Source of the DNA: Aliivibrio sp. 1S175
Lineage (GTDB): Bacteria > Pseudomonadota > Gammaproteobacteria > Enterobacterales > Vibrionaceae
DNA length: 64,000 nucleotides
NCBI RefSeq assembly: GCF_001690985.1
Contig: NZ_MAJS01000006.1
Span: 20,145-84,144, forward strand
Direction: 5' to 3'
In this document: one piece after another, positions 19,893 to 29,440 of the stretch
Numbering within the stretch: the stretch's first letter is position 1
Layout of the letters: the number at the start of each line of letters is the position of its first letter
Notes under the pieces: generated by a model
What the model was told of the DNA's origin: nothing
The model's database searches: none
The model's input: the letters and a program-made list of their open reading frames with translations, nothing else
Position numbers and translations under genes: made by a program

Positions 19893-21749
19893 ATGATGGA
19901 TCGAATTCGCGAAGGCTCAACAGGCCTCGTAGTTAAGATCATTCTCGGTCTAATTATTTTCTCATTTGTATTTGCAGGTGTAGGTAGTTATTTAGTCGGT
20001 GGAGGTCAACCCCTAGCGGCTAAAGTTGGTGAGCGTGAAATAACGCGGAATGATTTTGAACAAGTTTACCAAAATGAACGTAATCGCATGCAATCTCAGC
20101 TTGGCGAGTATTTTTCAACATTACTTGGTGACCCTGCATACGTAGAGCAATTTCGTAAATCAGTTTTAGACCGTATGGTGAACGATGCGTTATTGGATAA
20201 TCAAGCTCAAGATCTAGGTCTTCGCGTTGGTGATGAACAGATCCGTCAAGCTATCTTATCTATGCCTCAGTTCCAGAAAGACGGCAAGTTTGATGAAGAA
20301 ATCTTTAATATTTCACTTCGTCGCGCAGGTTTCAGTTCAGACAGTTTTGCAGAATATTTACGACAAGATTTAGTGCGTAATCAACTTATTCTTGCTCTTG
20401 AATCAACAGAATTTACGTTGGATAACGAAGTAAAAGCACAAGGTGCTTTAGAAGCTCAACAACGTGAAATTCGTACAATCACTCTTGATACTGCAGCATT
20501 CTCAAAAGATGCGACAGTAACTGATGAAGAAGTTGAAGAGTATTACAATGCAAATAAACAACAATTTGTTCGCCCTGAGCAAGTAAAAGTTTCTTATGTT
20601 GAATTATCTGGCGATTCTCTAAAGGCTCAAGCCCCAATTACGGATGAAGAAATTCAAACGTATTATAATGAAAACCAAGATAAGTATTCTACTCAAGAAA
20701 AACGCGAAGTAAGTCATATCTTGATTAAAGGTGATGAAGCTGATGCTCAAGCGGTTCTTGCTCGCTTAGATTCGGGTGATGATTTCGCTACAGTAGCAAA
20801 AGAAGATTCACAAGATATCCCTACAGCGAAAGAAGGTGGTTCTTTAGGTTGGATTGAACGTGGTGTTATTGATCCTGATTTTGAAGATGCCGCTTTCCAA
20901 CTGGTTAATGTAGGCGACCATTCGGGTTTGGTTAAATCAACATTTGGTTATCATATTATCCAACTTGACGGTATTGAAGCTCCAAAAACAAAAGCATTAG
21001 CAAAAGTAAGTGCTGAAATTAAAGCCTTTCTTGTTGATGAGCATGCTGCAGATGCATTCTATAGCTTACAAACAGAGTTAGCAGAAAAAGCATTTGAATC
21101 ACCAGATTCTTTGGATGATGCGGCTGAAAGCGTGAATGTTAAGGTGATGACATCAGATTTCTTCTCTGAAACTGATGCTCCAAAGCTATTATCTAATCCA
21201 TCAGTGTTACAAGCTATTTATAGCCCTGAAGTAAAAGAGGATGGTTTGAATTCAGATGTGATTGAAATCGCACCTGAGCACATTATTGTTGTTCGTGTTG
21301 AAGATGTTCGTGATGAAATAGTTCAACCGTTAAACGAAGTTAAAGAATCTGTAATTGCACGTTTATCTCAATCAAAAGGTGAGCAGAAAGCACTTGAGTT
21401 AGCTCAAGGGGCAATAAGCGCTTTAAACAAAGGTGAAATGAGCTATTTAACTGACAATGGTTTGAATTTTACTCAAGCAAGAATGATTACTCGAGCTGAT
21501 GAGCTAGCAAATAATGTGTATCGTCTGCAAAAACCAGAGCAAGGTAAATCAACTTACGCCCAAATGATGGATCGTCAAGGTAACAACGTTATTGTTGCTC
21601 TTGATGGTGTATTAGAGCTAAGTAATGATGCAATGGCAGAACAAGTATCAACGCGTTTACTCAGAAGTCAGACTCAACAAGATCTAACTGCTACTTTAGA
21701 TACCTTAAAAGTAAGTACTGATATTAGTTATCCATTATTAGAACAATAA
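19893..21749 (+). CDS. ppiD: Periplasmic folding chaperone PpiD
   Basis: PpiD is anchored in the inner membrane by one helix and assists proteins leaving the Sec translocon. The 618-residue protein has a short cytoplasmic start, a membrane helix near 14-36, a SurA-like N-terminal domain, and a parvulin domain around 268-360 (SHILIKG, GGSLGWIERG, PDFEDAAF). The start MMDRIREGSTGLVVKIILG is like the E. coli protein. A very stable terminator follows, then comEA. Confidence 0.96.
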   Translation: MMDRIREGSTGLVVKIILGLIIFSFVFAGVGSYLVGGGQPLAAKVGEREITRNDFEQVYQNERNRMQSQLGEYFSTLLGDPAYVEQFRKSVLDRMVNDALLDNQAQDLGLRVGDEQIRQAILSMPQFQKDGKFDEEIFNISLRRAGFSSDSFAEYLRQDLVRNQLILALESTEFTLDNEVKAQGALEAQQREIRTITLDTAAFSKDATVTDEEVEEYYNANKQQFVRPEQVKVSYVELSGDSLKAQAPITDEEIQTYYNENQDKYSTQEKREVSHILIKGDEADAQAVLARLDSGDDFATVAKEDSQDIPTAKEGGSLGWIERGVIDPDFEDAAFQLVNVGDHSGLVKSTFGYHIIQLDGIEAPKTKALAKVSAEIKAFLVDEHAADAFYSLQTELAEKAFESPDSLDDAAESVNVKVMTSDFFSETDAPKLLSNPSVLQAIYSPEVKEDGLNSDVIEIAPEHIIVVRVEDVRDEIVQPLNEVKESVIARLSQSKGEQKALELAQGAISALNKGEMSYLTDNGLNFTQARMITRADELANNVYRLQKPEQGKSTYAQMMDRQGNNVIVALDGVLELSNDAMAEQVSTRLLRSQTQQDLTATLDTLKVSTDISYPLLEQ

Positions 21750-21779
21750 TCAATTTATTTGTAATTGATAAATAAGATA

Positions 21780-21813
21780 GACGGGCCCCTAATTGGGGCC
21801 CGTCGTGTTTTTA
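21780..21813 (+). terminator. Terminator of ppiD
   Basis: GACGGGCCCC and GGGGCCCGTC form a perfect GC-rich 10-bp stem with loop TAATT, followed by GTGTTTTT. Confidence 0.93.
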
Positions 21814-21937
21814 ATGGAAGTATGTGTGTATCTATAGGATTTTTTGTTCATATTACTTATTATTTTTTGATGACAGATAGAGATCGTATTTCTGAAGTAT
21901 CTGACATACTTATTTTAATAATGAACAAGGGATGGTC

Positions 21938-22243
21938 ATGAAACGTATAATAGGTTTACTTAGTTCTGTTTTATTTGCTGTGATTCTATTTTCGAGCAGT
22001 GTAGTTAATGCTAAGGAAGAAAGCGTCGACAAGCATGAAGGAATAGAAGTTATTGTTAATATTAACGAGGCGCAAGCAGAAGAGCTTAAAACATTACTCA
22101 TAGGTGTTGGTGACTCAAAGGCAAAAGCCATTGTTGATTATCGAAAAGAAAATGGGAAGTTTGTAGCAGTAGATGATTTATCTAACGTGAAAGGCATTGG
22201 TGATAAGTTATTAGAAAAGAATCGACATAGAATTGTATTGTAG
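21938..22243 (+). CDS. comEA: ComEA-family helix-hairpin-helix periplasmic protein
   Basis: ComEA binds incoming DNA in the periplasm during natural transformation; the E. coli relative beside ppiD is YbaV. The product has 101 residues from the ATG at 21938, which has AAGG seven bases upstream, in preference to the ATG two codons earlier. It has a signal peptide to about residue 25 (...SSSVVNA) and a complete double helix-hairpin-helix unit (VNINEAQAEELKTLLIGVG ... VKGIGDKLLEKNR). Vibrio comEA lies after ppiD, which supports a DNA-uptake role. Confidence 0.9.
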   Translation: MKRIIGLLSSVLFAVILFSSSVVNAKEESVDKHEGIEVIVNINEAQAEELKTLLIGVGDSKAKAIVDYRKENGKFVAVDDLSNVKGIGDKLLEKNRHRIVL

Positions 22244-22259
22244 ATAATTACTTTATATG

Positions 22260-22295
22260 AAAAAGGCTGCCTTAATTAGTTAAGGCAGCCTTTTT
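22260..22295. terminator. Bidirectional terminator between comEA and the peptide transporter
   Basis: AAAAAGGCTGCCTTAA and TTAAGGCAGCCTTTTT form a perfect 16-bp stem with loop TTAG, with A and T runs on both sides. Confidence 0.97.
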
Positions 22296-22312
22296 ATTTT
22301 TGTACATTTAAA

Positions 22313-23668
22313 TTAATGTGCTTTCTCAGCTCCGTGCATCCAACGGATAAGAGTTCCAGAGATTGTTAGCAATAAAACACCAGAAATTGTTGCTGCAATT
22401 GCAATTCCGGCAAAAATATCTAATGCGCCAAGGCTTTCAACATGAGAGCCTACAACACCTGCGATGTAGTTGGATATTGCATTAAAACCAAACCATGTTC
22501 CCATCATTAATGATGCTAAACGGAGTGGAGCTAGTTTAGTTACTAATGATAGTCCAATTGGAGATAAACATAATTCCCCTAATGTATGGAAAAAGTAAGC
22601 ACCAACTAACCAGTACATAGATGTTTTTATCGTTAAATCGCCACCTTGTTCCATAACGGCACCTACCATGCATAAAAAGCCGATAGCTAAGAAGAAAAGA
22701 GCGAATGCAAACTTAACCGGTGAACTTGGTTCTTTAGGACCTAGTTTTATCCATAGCATTGCAATGAGCGGGGCAAGTGTAATGATAAAGAATGGGTTTA
22801 ATGATTGAAACCAAGCCGCAGGAACTTCAAATGAACCGATCATTCTGTCGGTATATTGTTGGGAATAAATGTTCATTAATCCACCAGCTTGTTCAAAGCC
22901 AGCCCAGAATACGATAACAAATAAACCCATAACCATGATTACTTTAAGGCGGTCGATTTCTATTTTACTTAATACATGGTGAGATGTACCTTTAGCTTCA
23001 GCATTTTCTTTTGCAATATGTGCTGCAGGGCGAACTCCAATATCACCTAAGAAGCGTTGAGCAAATAAAGTTTGGATGATTAAGCTAATAACCATACCAA
23101 TACCAGCGGCAGCAAAGCCTGCTTTCCAGCCCCAAATCCCTGTTACAGAACCAGAAACGACACCAGCAAGTAATGAACCTAAATTGATACCCATATAAAA
23201 GATAGTGAAAGCGCCATCACGACGATTGTCACCTTCTTTGTACAAGTCTCCAACCATTGTTGATACGTTTGGTTTGAATAAACCGTTACCTGCAATAAGG
23301 AATCCTAAACCAACATAGAAAAGGGTCTCAATCGAAAATGGTAAAATATTATGAGGAAGGGCCAGTGTAAATTGACCTATGACCATTAAAAAACCACCAA
23401 TTAACAATGATTTTCGTTGGCCTAAATAGTTATCAGCTAGCCAGCCACCAATTAAAGGCGTTATGTACATAAGGGCAGTATAAGTACCATAAAGGCTAAG
23501 AGCGTCTTTAACTGTCCAGCCTAATCCACCGTTAATCGTTCTGTCGGTTAAATATAAGACTAAAATTGCTCTCATTGCATAATAAGAGAAGCGCTCCCAC
23601 AATTCAGTCCCAAAAAGTAAGAACAACCCCTGAGGGTGCCCCATAAGTGTTTTGTTGTTGTTTGGCAT
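22313..23668 (-). CDS. POT-family proton-coupled di/tripeptide transporter
   Basis: POT (PTR2) transporters import di- and tripeptides with protons through 12 or more membrane helices. The product has 451 residues from the ATG at 23668. It carries the ExxERF motif (TELWERFSYYAMRAILVLYL), the FYMGINLGSL signature and the late ELCLSPIGLSLVTKLAP motif. It is nearest to the DtpA/DtpB (YdgR) type, but which E. coli gene it matches cannot be decided here, so no symbol is given. Longer in-frame starts exist upstream but only add non-family residues. Confidence 0.93.
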   Translation of the reverse strand: MPNNNKTLMGHPQGLFLLFGTELWERFSYYAMRAILVLYLTDRTINGGLGWTVKDALSLYGTYTALMYITPLIGGWLADNYLGQRKSLLIGGFLMVIGQFTLALPHNILPFSIETLFYVGLGFLIAGNGLFKPNVSTMVGDLYKEGDNRRDGAFTIFYMGINLGSLLAGVVSGSVTGIWGWKAGFAAAGIGMVISLIIQTLFAQRFLGDIGVRPAAHIAKENAEAKGTSHHVLSKIEIDRLKVIMVMGLFVIVFWAGFEQAGGLMNIYSQQYTDRMIGSFEVPAAWFQSLNPFFIITLAPLIAMLWIKLGPKEPSSPVKFAFALFFLAIGFLCMVGAVMEQGGDLTIKTSMYWLVGAYFFHTLGELCLSPIGLSLVTKLAPLRLASLMMGTWFGFNAISNYIAGVVGSHVESLGALDIFAGIAIAATISGVLLLTISGTLIRWMHGAEKAH

Positions 23669-24047
23669 AATGCTCTCTTTTAAATAGAATTTTATTCTTT
23701 TTATATAAGATAAATTTATACCCTTCGAATTTACATACTGCAACGTTGTACAATTTTATGTGATTTACTTAACATTTTAAGCTGTTGAAATATTTAGAAA
23801 CATTTATTTCATGTTACATATCTAGGTTCTGTTTATTTCACTTTATTTGGATTTTTATTTTGATTTTTAATTAACTGGGAGTTTTTAATTTTAATTTAGT
23901 CCTTATTTTTAATATTTAGTATTTCTTTTGTCTGTTTTTTGTCATTTAACATTCTAGGTAGATAGCTGTTGAGTTATTTAACCTATTTATTTAGTTGTGG
24001 TTTATGGCGTGCTATGCTTCTGTGTTGGTTAGCTAGGTATATAAATA
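23669..24047. other. AT-rich divergent promoter region, peptide transporter / rfaH
   Basis: This 379-base gap is strikingly AT-rich and has no plausible gene. On the plus strand TGC-TATGCT (24010-24018) fits an extended -10 for rfaH. The long A/T tracts would suit binding by H-NS-like proteins, which is inference. Confidence 0.45.
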
Positions 24048-24548
24048 ATGAAAGAATGGTATTTACTCTACTGTAAGCGTGGGGAGCAACAGCGAGCAAA
24101 AGCACATTTAGAAAATCAAAATGTAGAGTGCTTTTACCCTGAAATAGAAGTTGAGAAAATAATAAGAGGTAAGAAAAAGGCAATTAAAGAACCTTTATTC
24201 CCTTGTTACATGTTTGTGCGGTTTGATTTTGAGGAAGGACCGACGTTTACAACTGTTCGCTCAACTCGTGGCGTAAGTGATTTTATTCGTTTTGGTGGAG
24301 AGCCTAAAGTCTTGTCAGGAGATCTGATTTATTCATTAAAATTGATTAAGGAAGATTGTATGAAAAGTAAGAGCTTAGCTGAATTCTTGCCTGAAATTGG
24401 CCAAAAAGTATCAATTAAAGAGGGGCCTTTTGTGGGGGTGGACGCTATTTATAAAGAAGCGGATGGTGAAAAACGTTCAATTTTATTGATTACTCTGATT
24501 AATCAAAAGGTTGAAATTAAAGTAGATAATAGTGAAATTGAATACTAA
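24048..24548 (+). CDS. rfaH: Transcription antitermination protein RfaH
   Basis: RfaH is the specialised NusG paralogue that joins RNA polymerase at ops sites and lets it read long operons such as LPS, capsule and conjugation genes. The 166-residue protein begins MKEWYLLYCKRGEQQRAKAH, the RfaH form of the NGN domain, and has the motif FPCYMFVRF and a C-terminal KOW-type domain (PEIGQKVSIKEGPFVGVDAI). No ops sequence was found in the window, so its targets lie elsewhere. It converges on asnB. Confidence 0.95.
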   Translation: MKEWYLLYCKRGEQQRAKAHLENQNVECFYPEIEVEKIIRGKKKAIKEPLFPCYMFVRFDFEEGPTFTTVRSTRGVSDFIRFGGEPKVLSGDLIYSLKLIKEDCMKSKSLAEFLPEIGQKVSIKEGPFVGVDAIYKEADGEKRSILLITLINQKVEIKVDNSEIEY

Positions 24549-24550
24549 AT

Positions 24551-24578
24551 AAAAAAGCGCCAAAAATGGCGCTTTTTT
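24551..24578. terminator. Bidirectional terminator between rfaH and asnB
   Basis: AAAAAAGCGCCA and TGGCGCTTTTTT form a perfect 12-bp stem with loop AAAA. Confidence 0.96.
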
Positions 24579-24594
24579 ATTATGAACAATTTAG

Positions 24595-26262
24595 TTAATC
24601 ATACGCTTCATTGTGAACCGCTTGTACCGCTCGACCTGATGGGTCAACACAGTTTTTGAATGATTCATCCCACTCTATTGCTTTTGCTGAAGAACACGCC
24701 ACTGATGGGCCACCAGGAACACATTTAGCGGCATCTTCAAGAGGGAATAGCTCTTCAAAGATTTCACGGTATACATAGCCTTCTTTTGTTACAGGCGTAT
24801 TGTAAGGGAAGCGGAATTTAGCTGATTCCATCTGTTGGTCTGTCACTTTCGCTTCAGCTGTTTCTCGTAATGTATCAATCCAGCTATAACCAACTCCATC
24901 AGAAAACTGCTCTTTCTGTCTCCATGCAATTGCGGGTGGTAAATCATCTTCAAAACATTCACGAAGGATATGCTTTTCCATTTTACCGTTACCACACATT
25001 TTATCTTGTGGATTTAAGCGCATAGCAATATCGATAAACTCTTTATCTAGGAAAGGTACTCGGCCTTCTACGCCCCAAGCTGCTAATGACTTATTTGCTC
25101 TAGCGCAATCAAACATATTTAAAGCCAGTAGCTTACGTACTGTTTCTTCATGAAATTCTTTTTTATTTGGTGCTTTATGGAAATATAAGTAACCACCAAA
25201 GATTTCATCAGCACCTTCACCAGAAAGTACCATTTTAATACCCATAGCCTTGATCTTACGACCCAGTAAGTACATTGGTGTAGAAGCACGAATCGTTGTT
25301 ACGTCATAAGTTTCAATGTGATAAATAACATCACGAATAGCATCAAGACCTTCTTGAATAGTGTAAGTCATCTCATGGTGTACAGTACCAATTTGGTTAG
25401 CAACTTCACGAGCCGCTTTTAGATCAGGTGCACCTTCTAACCCTACAGCAAATGAATGCAGTTGTGGCCACCATGCTTGAGATTGTTCGTTATCTTCAAT
25501 ACGCATTGCAGCAAACTTTTTCGCAACTGCTGATGTGATTGATGAGTCAAGACCACCAGAAAGAAGCACACCATAAGGAACATCTGTCATCAGTTGACGT
25601 TTTACCGCGTCCTCTAATGCTTGTTTAAGTTCTTCTTTACTTGTTGGATTATCTTTAACTGCATCATATTCCATCCAGTCACGTACATAATAACGTGTTG
25701 GTTCTGCATCTTTTGATGAGTAAAAATGACCAGGAGGAAATTCACTGATTGATTTACAAACCGGTACCAGAGCTTTCATTTCAGAGGCAACATAATAGTT
25801 ACCATGCTCGTCATATCCGTGATACATAGGAATAATACCGATATGATCACGACCGACTAAATACTCGTCTTTTTCTTCATCATAAAGAATAAAGGCAAAA
25901 ATCCCGTTTAAGTCTTCTAATAAATCAGCCCCTTTCTCGCGATACAGAGCTAAAATAACTTCACAATCAGAATCTGTTTGGAAAGCGTAATCATCAGCGT
26001 ATTTTTCACGTAATTCTTTATGGTTATAAATTTCACCATTAACCGCTAAGATGTGCTTCTTATCTTCGCTATAAAGAGGTTGAGCACCACTGTTTACACC
26101 AACAATAGCCAAACGTTCATGCGCTAAAATTGCTTTATCTGATGAATAAATACCAGACCAATCAGGTCCACGGTGGCGAAGTTTTTTTGACATTTCTAGT
26201 GCGGATTTACGCAGTGGTGTTGGATCGGTTTTAATATCCAGTATTCCAAAAATTGAGCACAT
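24595..26262 (-). CDS. asnB: Asparagine synthetase B (glutamine-hydrolysing)
   Basis: AsnB makes Asn from Asp, ATP and Gln. The 555-residue protein keeps the N-terminal nucleophile C2 (MCSIFGILD), the glutaminase residues RHRGPDWSG and VNGEIYNH, and the synthetase P-loop SGGLDSS, with SGEGADEIFGGY later. Its length is within one residue of E. coli AsnB. Confidence 0.98.
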   Translation of the reverse strand: MCSIFGILDIKTDPTPLRKSALEMSKKLRHRGPDWSGIYSSDKAILAHERLAIVGVNSGAQPLYSEDKKHILAVNGEIYNHKELREKYADDYAFQTDSDCEVILALYREKGADLLEDLNGIFAFILYDEEKDEYLVGRDHIGIIPMYHGYDEHGNYYVASEMKALVPVCKSISEFPPGHFYSSKDAEPTRYYVRDWMEYDAVKDNPTSKEELKQALEDAVKRQLMTDVPYGVLLSGGLDSSITSAVAKKFAAMRIEDNEQSQAWWPQLHSFAVGLEGAPDLKAAREVANQIGTVHHEMTYTIQEGLDAIRDVIYHIETYDVTTIRASTPMYLLGRKIKAMGIKMVLSGEGADEIFGGYLYFHKAPNKKEFHEETVRKLLALNMFDCARANKSLAAWGVEGRVPFLDKEFIDIAMRLNPQDKMCGNGKMEKHILRECFEDDLPPAIAWRQKEQFSDGVGYSWIDTLRETAEAKVTDQQMESAKFRFPYNTPVTKEGYVYREIFEELFPLEDAAKCVPGGPSVACSSAKAIEWDESFKNCVDPSGRAVQAVHNEAYD

Positions 26263-26479
26263 AAGTTCCCTCTATCTCTTCTTAATTTTTATCATAAATT
26301 ATTGTCTTGAATACAATTTGCCATCATCCCTAAAAAAATCAACCCAGAAATACAAATAAAATCACAAATAGATAACCTGAATAGATAATATTTAATATTT
26401 ATGCTGTTTTGGTATGAGATCGTTAGTTGAAGATGTTTTTTGAACAGAAATGATGAGAAATTATGGGATATAAATAAAC

Positions 26480-26513
26480 ATCAGATTAGAACACTTTTAG
26501 ATTCTAACCTGAT
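26480..26513 (-). terminator. Hairpin downstream of the CPA2 antiporter
   Basis: ATCAGATTAGAA and TTCTAACCTGAT pair at 11 of 12 positions around a 10-nt loop. On the minus strand it is followed by GTTTATTTAT, a weak U run. It probably ends the antiporter mRNA. Confidence 0.5.
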
Positions 26514-26546
26514 TTATTTATCATACAGATGATTAATTAAGCATTA

Positions 26547-28148
26547 TTATTTCATGTTTTCATTTTGTGGATTGAATTTCGGATTTAATTGTTCACTTAC
26601 ATGACGAGCAAAACCACTACCTGCTTCATGGTAAATATTAAATGCAGCATCAACACCTTGTTCGAGTAGCCCTTCAATTTGGTCATTATAAGCCGCAATT
26701 GCTGCGGTTTGGCCTTGATAATTTCGTGATTGTAATTGTTCTAATGCAAATTGATTACCTTGGTGGTTGGGCATGGCTAATAGCACGAGTTTCACGTGTG
26801 AAGTTGATAAAATACGTTCCCAAAAATCGGGGTCGGTAGCATCGCCAAGAATAACATTTCGCCCTAGCTCTTGATGGCGCTTAGCTGATTCTTCGCGTAG
26901 TTCTATCCCTAAAATAATATCGCCATATTTATCTTTTAATTCATCATAAGCGCCGCTACCAATTCGACCCATACCAAGAATTAAAATTTGTGCTCTACCT
27001 GGATTAATTAATTTATCCATTGGGTTTAAGCGTTCAGCGGTGTGTTCTTTTAACCAATGGCGTGACCGCTGATAAATTGAGTGTCCAAAATTATTTAAAG
27101 GCGCTGAAATAATGAAGGAAATGGATACAGCAATAGCAATGGCAACGAGAGTATCTCCTGGTAACCAACCCATTTTAAATGCTAATCCACCCACAATTAA
27201 TCCAAACTCACTGTAATTAAATAAGGTCAGAGAGGTGAGTAAGGAGGTTCGAACGCGGAACTTAAATTTATTAATGATAATGAAGTATAAAAAACCTTTT
27301 ACCGGTAGCAGTAAAATTAAAAATAGAGCCAGTGTTAACCCTGCAAATGTCGGTGCTGCTGATAGCCCTATATTTAAGAAAAAACAAATGAGTAAAATTT
27401 CTTTTAAATTAAATAAGGATTTTGATAATTCAGAGGCTTTAGAGTGACCAGCTAATAACATGCCTAGGATAAGAGCGCCAAGATCTGGCTTCATTCCAAC
27501 GAGTTCGAAGGTACCAGCACCAGCGACCAAGGCTAAGAATATGCCATAAAGAACCAGCATTTCTCCGTGACCAGCCCAGTCTAATAGTTTAAAGAATAAA
27601 GGTCTAAAGAGTGGGAGTGCAAATAAAGCTAAGGCGGTAATTTCAGGTATTTTACCAGTAGATACGGTTAAGAAAACAACGGCAAAGATATCTTGCATAA
27701 CAAGAATGCCAATCGCTAAAGTACCGTAAGTCGCGTTCATTTCGCCTTTTTCTTGCAATGCTTTAACTGCAAAAACGGTACTAGAAAAAGAGAGGGCAAA
27801 ACCAAATAAGACTAATTGTGCAGTATCTATATCTGCAAGTATTGTTATCCCGAGAAGTTTGAGACCAAGTAGAGCAAATGTGAAGAACAGTGTTGAGAAT
27901 ACGTTATGGAGTGTAGCACCTAGCCAAATTTCTTTAGCTAATAAGGTTTTTATATCTAATTTTAAGCCAATAGAAAAAAGGAGCAGGGTAACGCCAAGAT
28001 CTGCAAAGGTAGAAAGTGCATCATTAGATTGAAAGCCAAGCGCGTGCAAACCAAATCCAGCTAATAAAAAACCAACCAACGGCGGTAAGTTGATCTTTAA
28101 TGCAATAAAACCCATTACAAACGCTGCAATGATAAAAAGTAACTCCAT
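26547..28148 (-). CDS. CPA2-family cation:proton antiporter with TrkA-N domain
   Basis: The 533-residue protein has the Kef/YbaL layout: about 12 membrane helices (1-370), then a Rossmann TrkA-N domain with LGMGRIGSGAYDEL. Such proteins exchange K+ or Na+ for H+ and are gated by nucleotides or thiols. The C-terminal domain is short, without the extended TrkA-C region of KefB/KefC, so a glutathione-gated K+ efflux role cannot be claimed. A terminator separates it from nagC upstream, so it is not simply part of the nag operon. Confidence 0.85.
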   Translation of the reverse strand: MELLFIIAAFVMGFIALKINLPPLVGFLLAGFGLHALGFQSNDALSTFADLGVTLLLFSIGLKLDIKTLLAKEIWLGATLHNVFSTLFFTFALLGLKLLGITILADIDTAQLVLFGFALSFSSTVFAVKALQEKGEMNATYGTLAIGILVMQDIFAVVFLTVSTGKIPEITALALFALPLFRPLFFKLLDWAGHGEMLVLYGIFLALVAGAGTFELVGMKPDLGALILGMLLAGHSKASELSKSLFNLKEILLICFFLNIGLSAAPTFAGLTLALFLILLLPVKGFLYFIIINKFKFRVRTSLLTSLTLFNYSEFGLIVGGLAFKMGWLPGDTLVAIAIAVSISFIISAPLNNFGHSIYQRSRHWLKEHTAERLNPMDKLINPGRAQILILGMGRIGSGAYDELKDKYGDIILGIELREESAKRHQELGRNVILGDATDPDFWERILSTSHVKLVLLAMPNHQGNQFALEQLQSRNYQGQTAAIAAYNDQIEGLLEQGVDAAFNIYHEAGSGFARHVSEQLNPKFNPQNENMK

Positions 28149-28170
28149 ATACTATTGTCCTGAAAGTGTT

Positions 28171-28196
28171 AAAAAAAAGGCTGCAAAAGCAGCCTT
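28171..28196 (-). terminator. Terminator of nagC
   Basis: On the minus strand AAGGCTGC and GCAGCCTT form a perfect 8-bp stem with loop TTTT, followed by a run of Ts. It lies between the nagC stop and the antiporter start. Confidence 0.93.
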
Positions 28197-28224
28197 AGAG
28201 TAACATGTTAAAAATTATTTATGA

Positions 28225-29439
28225 TTATTCATCTAATAATTTTTGTAACAATACACCATTAAGCATAGCGCGCTTCACCATTGAAAATGCACCAATTGTT
28301 GGTTGTTCATGGAGTTCTGATGCAACAATAGGAAGATCTTTATGGAAAGCGGTCAATGATTGATTTTTGATACAATTACGAATAGCAGCAAATAGAATTT
28401 TATCTGATTGAGTAATAGCACCCGAGATAACAATTTTTTGTGGATTAAATAGGTTAATTGTCATTGCAATGGCTTTACCAAGTTGGTTACCTACTCGCAG
28501 CAATGTTTGTGTTGCAAGTTCATCACCATGATTTGCAGCATGACAAATATCTGCCATTGTGATGTTTTCTAGCGGTGAAAGGCTTGAAGGGTAACCTTGT
28601 TCAAGTAAAGACTTGATGCGTGCGATAATTGCAGGGTTTGCTGCTACGGTTTCTAAACAACCAAAATTACCACATTGGCATTTATCGCCAATCGGATCGA
28701 TCTGAATATGACCAATTTCACCTACGTTTCTATTATGGCCTAAGAAAACTTTACCATTAACGATAATGCCTGCACCAGTACCACGGTGAACACTGACTAA
28801 TATAGAATCATAGCAATCTTTAGACGCACCAAAATAATGTTCGGCTAGAGCTAAACCGCGCACATCATTGCCAACAAAACATTGAGTGTTGAAAGTGTCT
28901 CTAATGAAATCGGCTAGTGCCAATTTATCTATATCGGTATTTGGCATGTACTCTACAACGCCGGTCTCTGGGTTAACTAGACCAGGAAGGGTGATGCCGA
29001 TAGCAATTAATTGCTTAATGGTATCTTGATTTTGAGTGATGAAATTTTGGAGTAATTTATTTAAGCCATCTAAAAGGTGTTCTTGATTACTATAATGAAA
29101 TTCTTGATATTCACTGGCTAATTCTTTTGTGGAAAGGTCAAAAAGACTTAACTGGATATAATCACGGCCTAAACGCACTGCGATAGAGTGAAAAGGTTCC
29201 GTTTCGGTGGTCAAAGAGATCGCTCTTCGTCCACCAGTTGACGCTTGTTGCGCGACTTCTTTAATTAAGCCGCGCTCCAATAATTGACGGGTTATTTTGG
29301 TAACACTTGCTGGGGCAAGTTGACTAACATCTGCGATTTGAATTCGAGATATCGGTCCTTTTTGGTCGATTAAACGATAAACAGCCGCACTGTTTAATTG
29401 TTTTACTAGATCTACATTACCAATTTGTCCGTCAGTCAT
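28225..29439 (-). CDS. nagC: N-acetylglucosamine repressor NagC (ROK family)
   Basis: NagC represses GlcNAc uptake and catabolism genes and is released by GlcNAc-6-phosphate; in vibrios it also reaches chitin-related genes. The start is the ATG at 29439, which aligns with the E. coli start (MTDGQIGNVDLVKQLNSAAV) and gives 404 residues. Features are the winged helix (ISRIQIADVSQLAPASVTKI), the ROK signature with GEIGHIQIDP, and the zinc site CQCGNFGC. The ATG follows the nagA stop by one base (TAATATG), so the pair is coupled. Confidence 0.97.
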   Translation of the reverse strand: MTDGQIGNVDLVKQLNSAAVYRLIDQKGPISRIQIADVSQLAPASVTKITRQLLERGLIKEVAQQASTGGRRAISLTTETEPFHSIAVRLGRDYIQLSLFDLSTKELASEYQEFHYSNQEHLLDGLNKLLQNFITQNQDTIKQLIAIGITLPGLVNPETGVVEYMPNTDIDKLALADFIRDTFNTQCFVGNDVRGLALAEHYFGASKDCYDSILVSVHRGTGAGIIVNGKVFLGHNRNVGEIGHIQIDPIGDKCQCGNFGCLETVAANPAIIARIKSLLEQGYPSSLSPLENITMADICHAANHGDELATQTLLRVGNQLGKAIAMTINLFNPQKIVISGAITQSDKILFAAIRNCIKNQSLTAFHKDLPIVASELHEQPTIGAFSMVKRAMLNGVLLQKLLDE

Positions 29440-29440
29440 A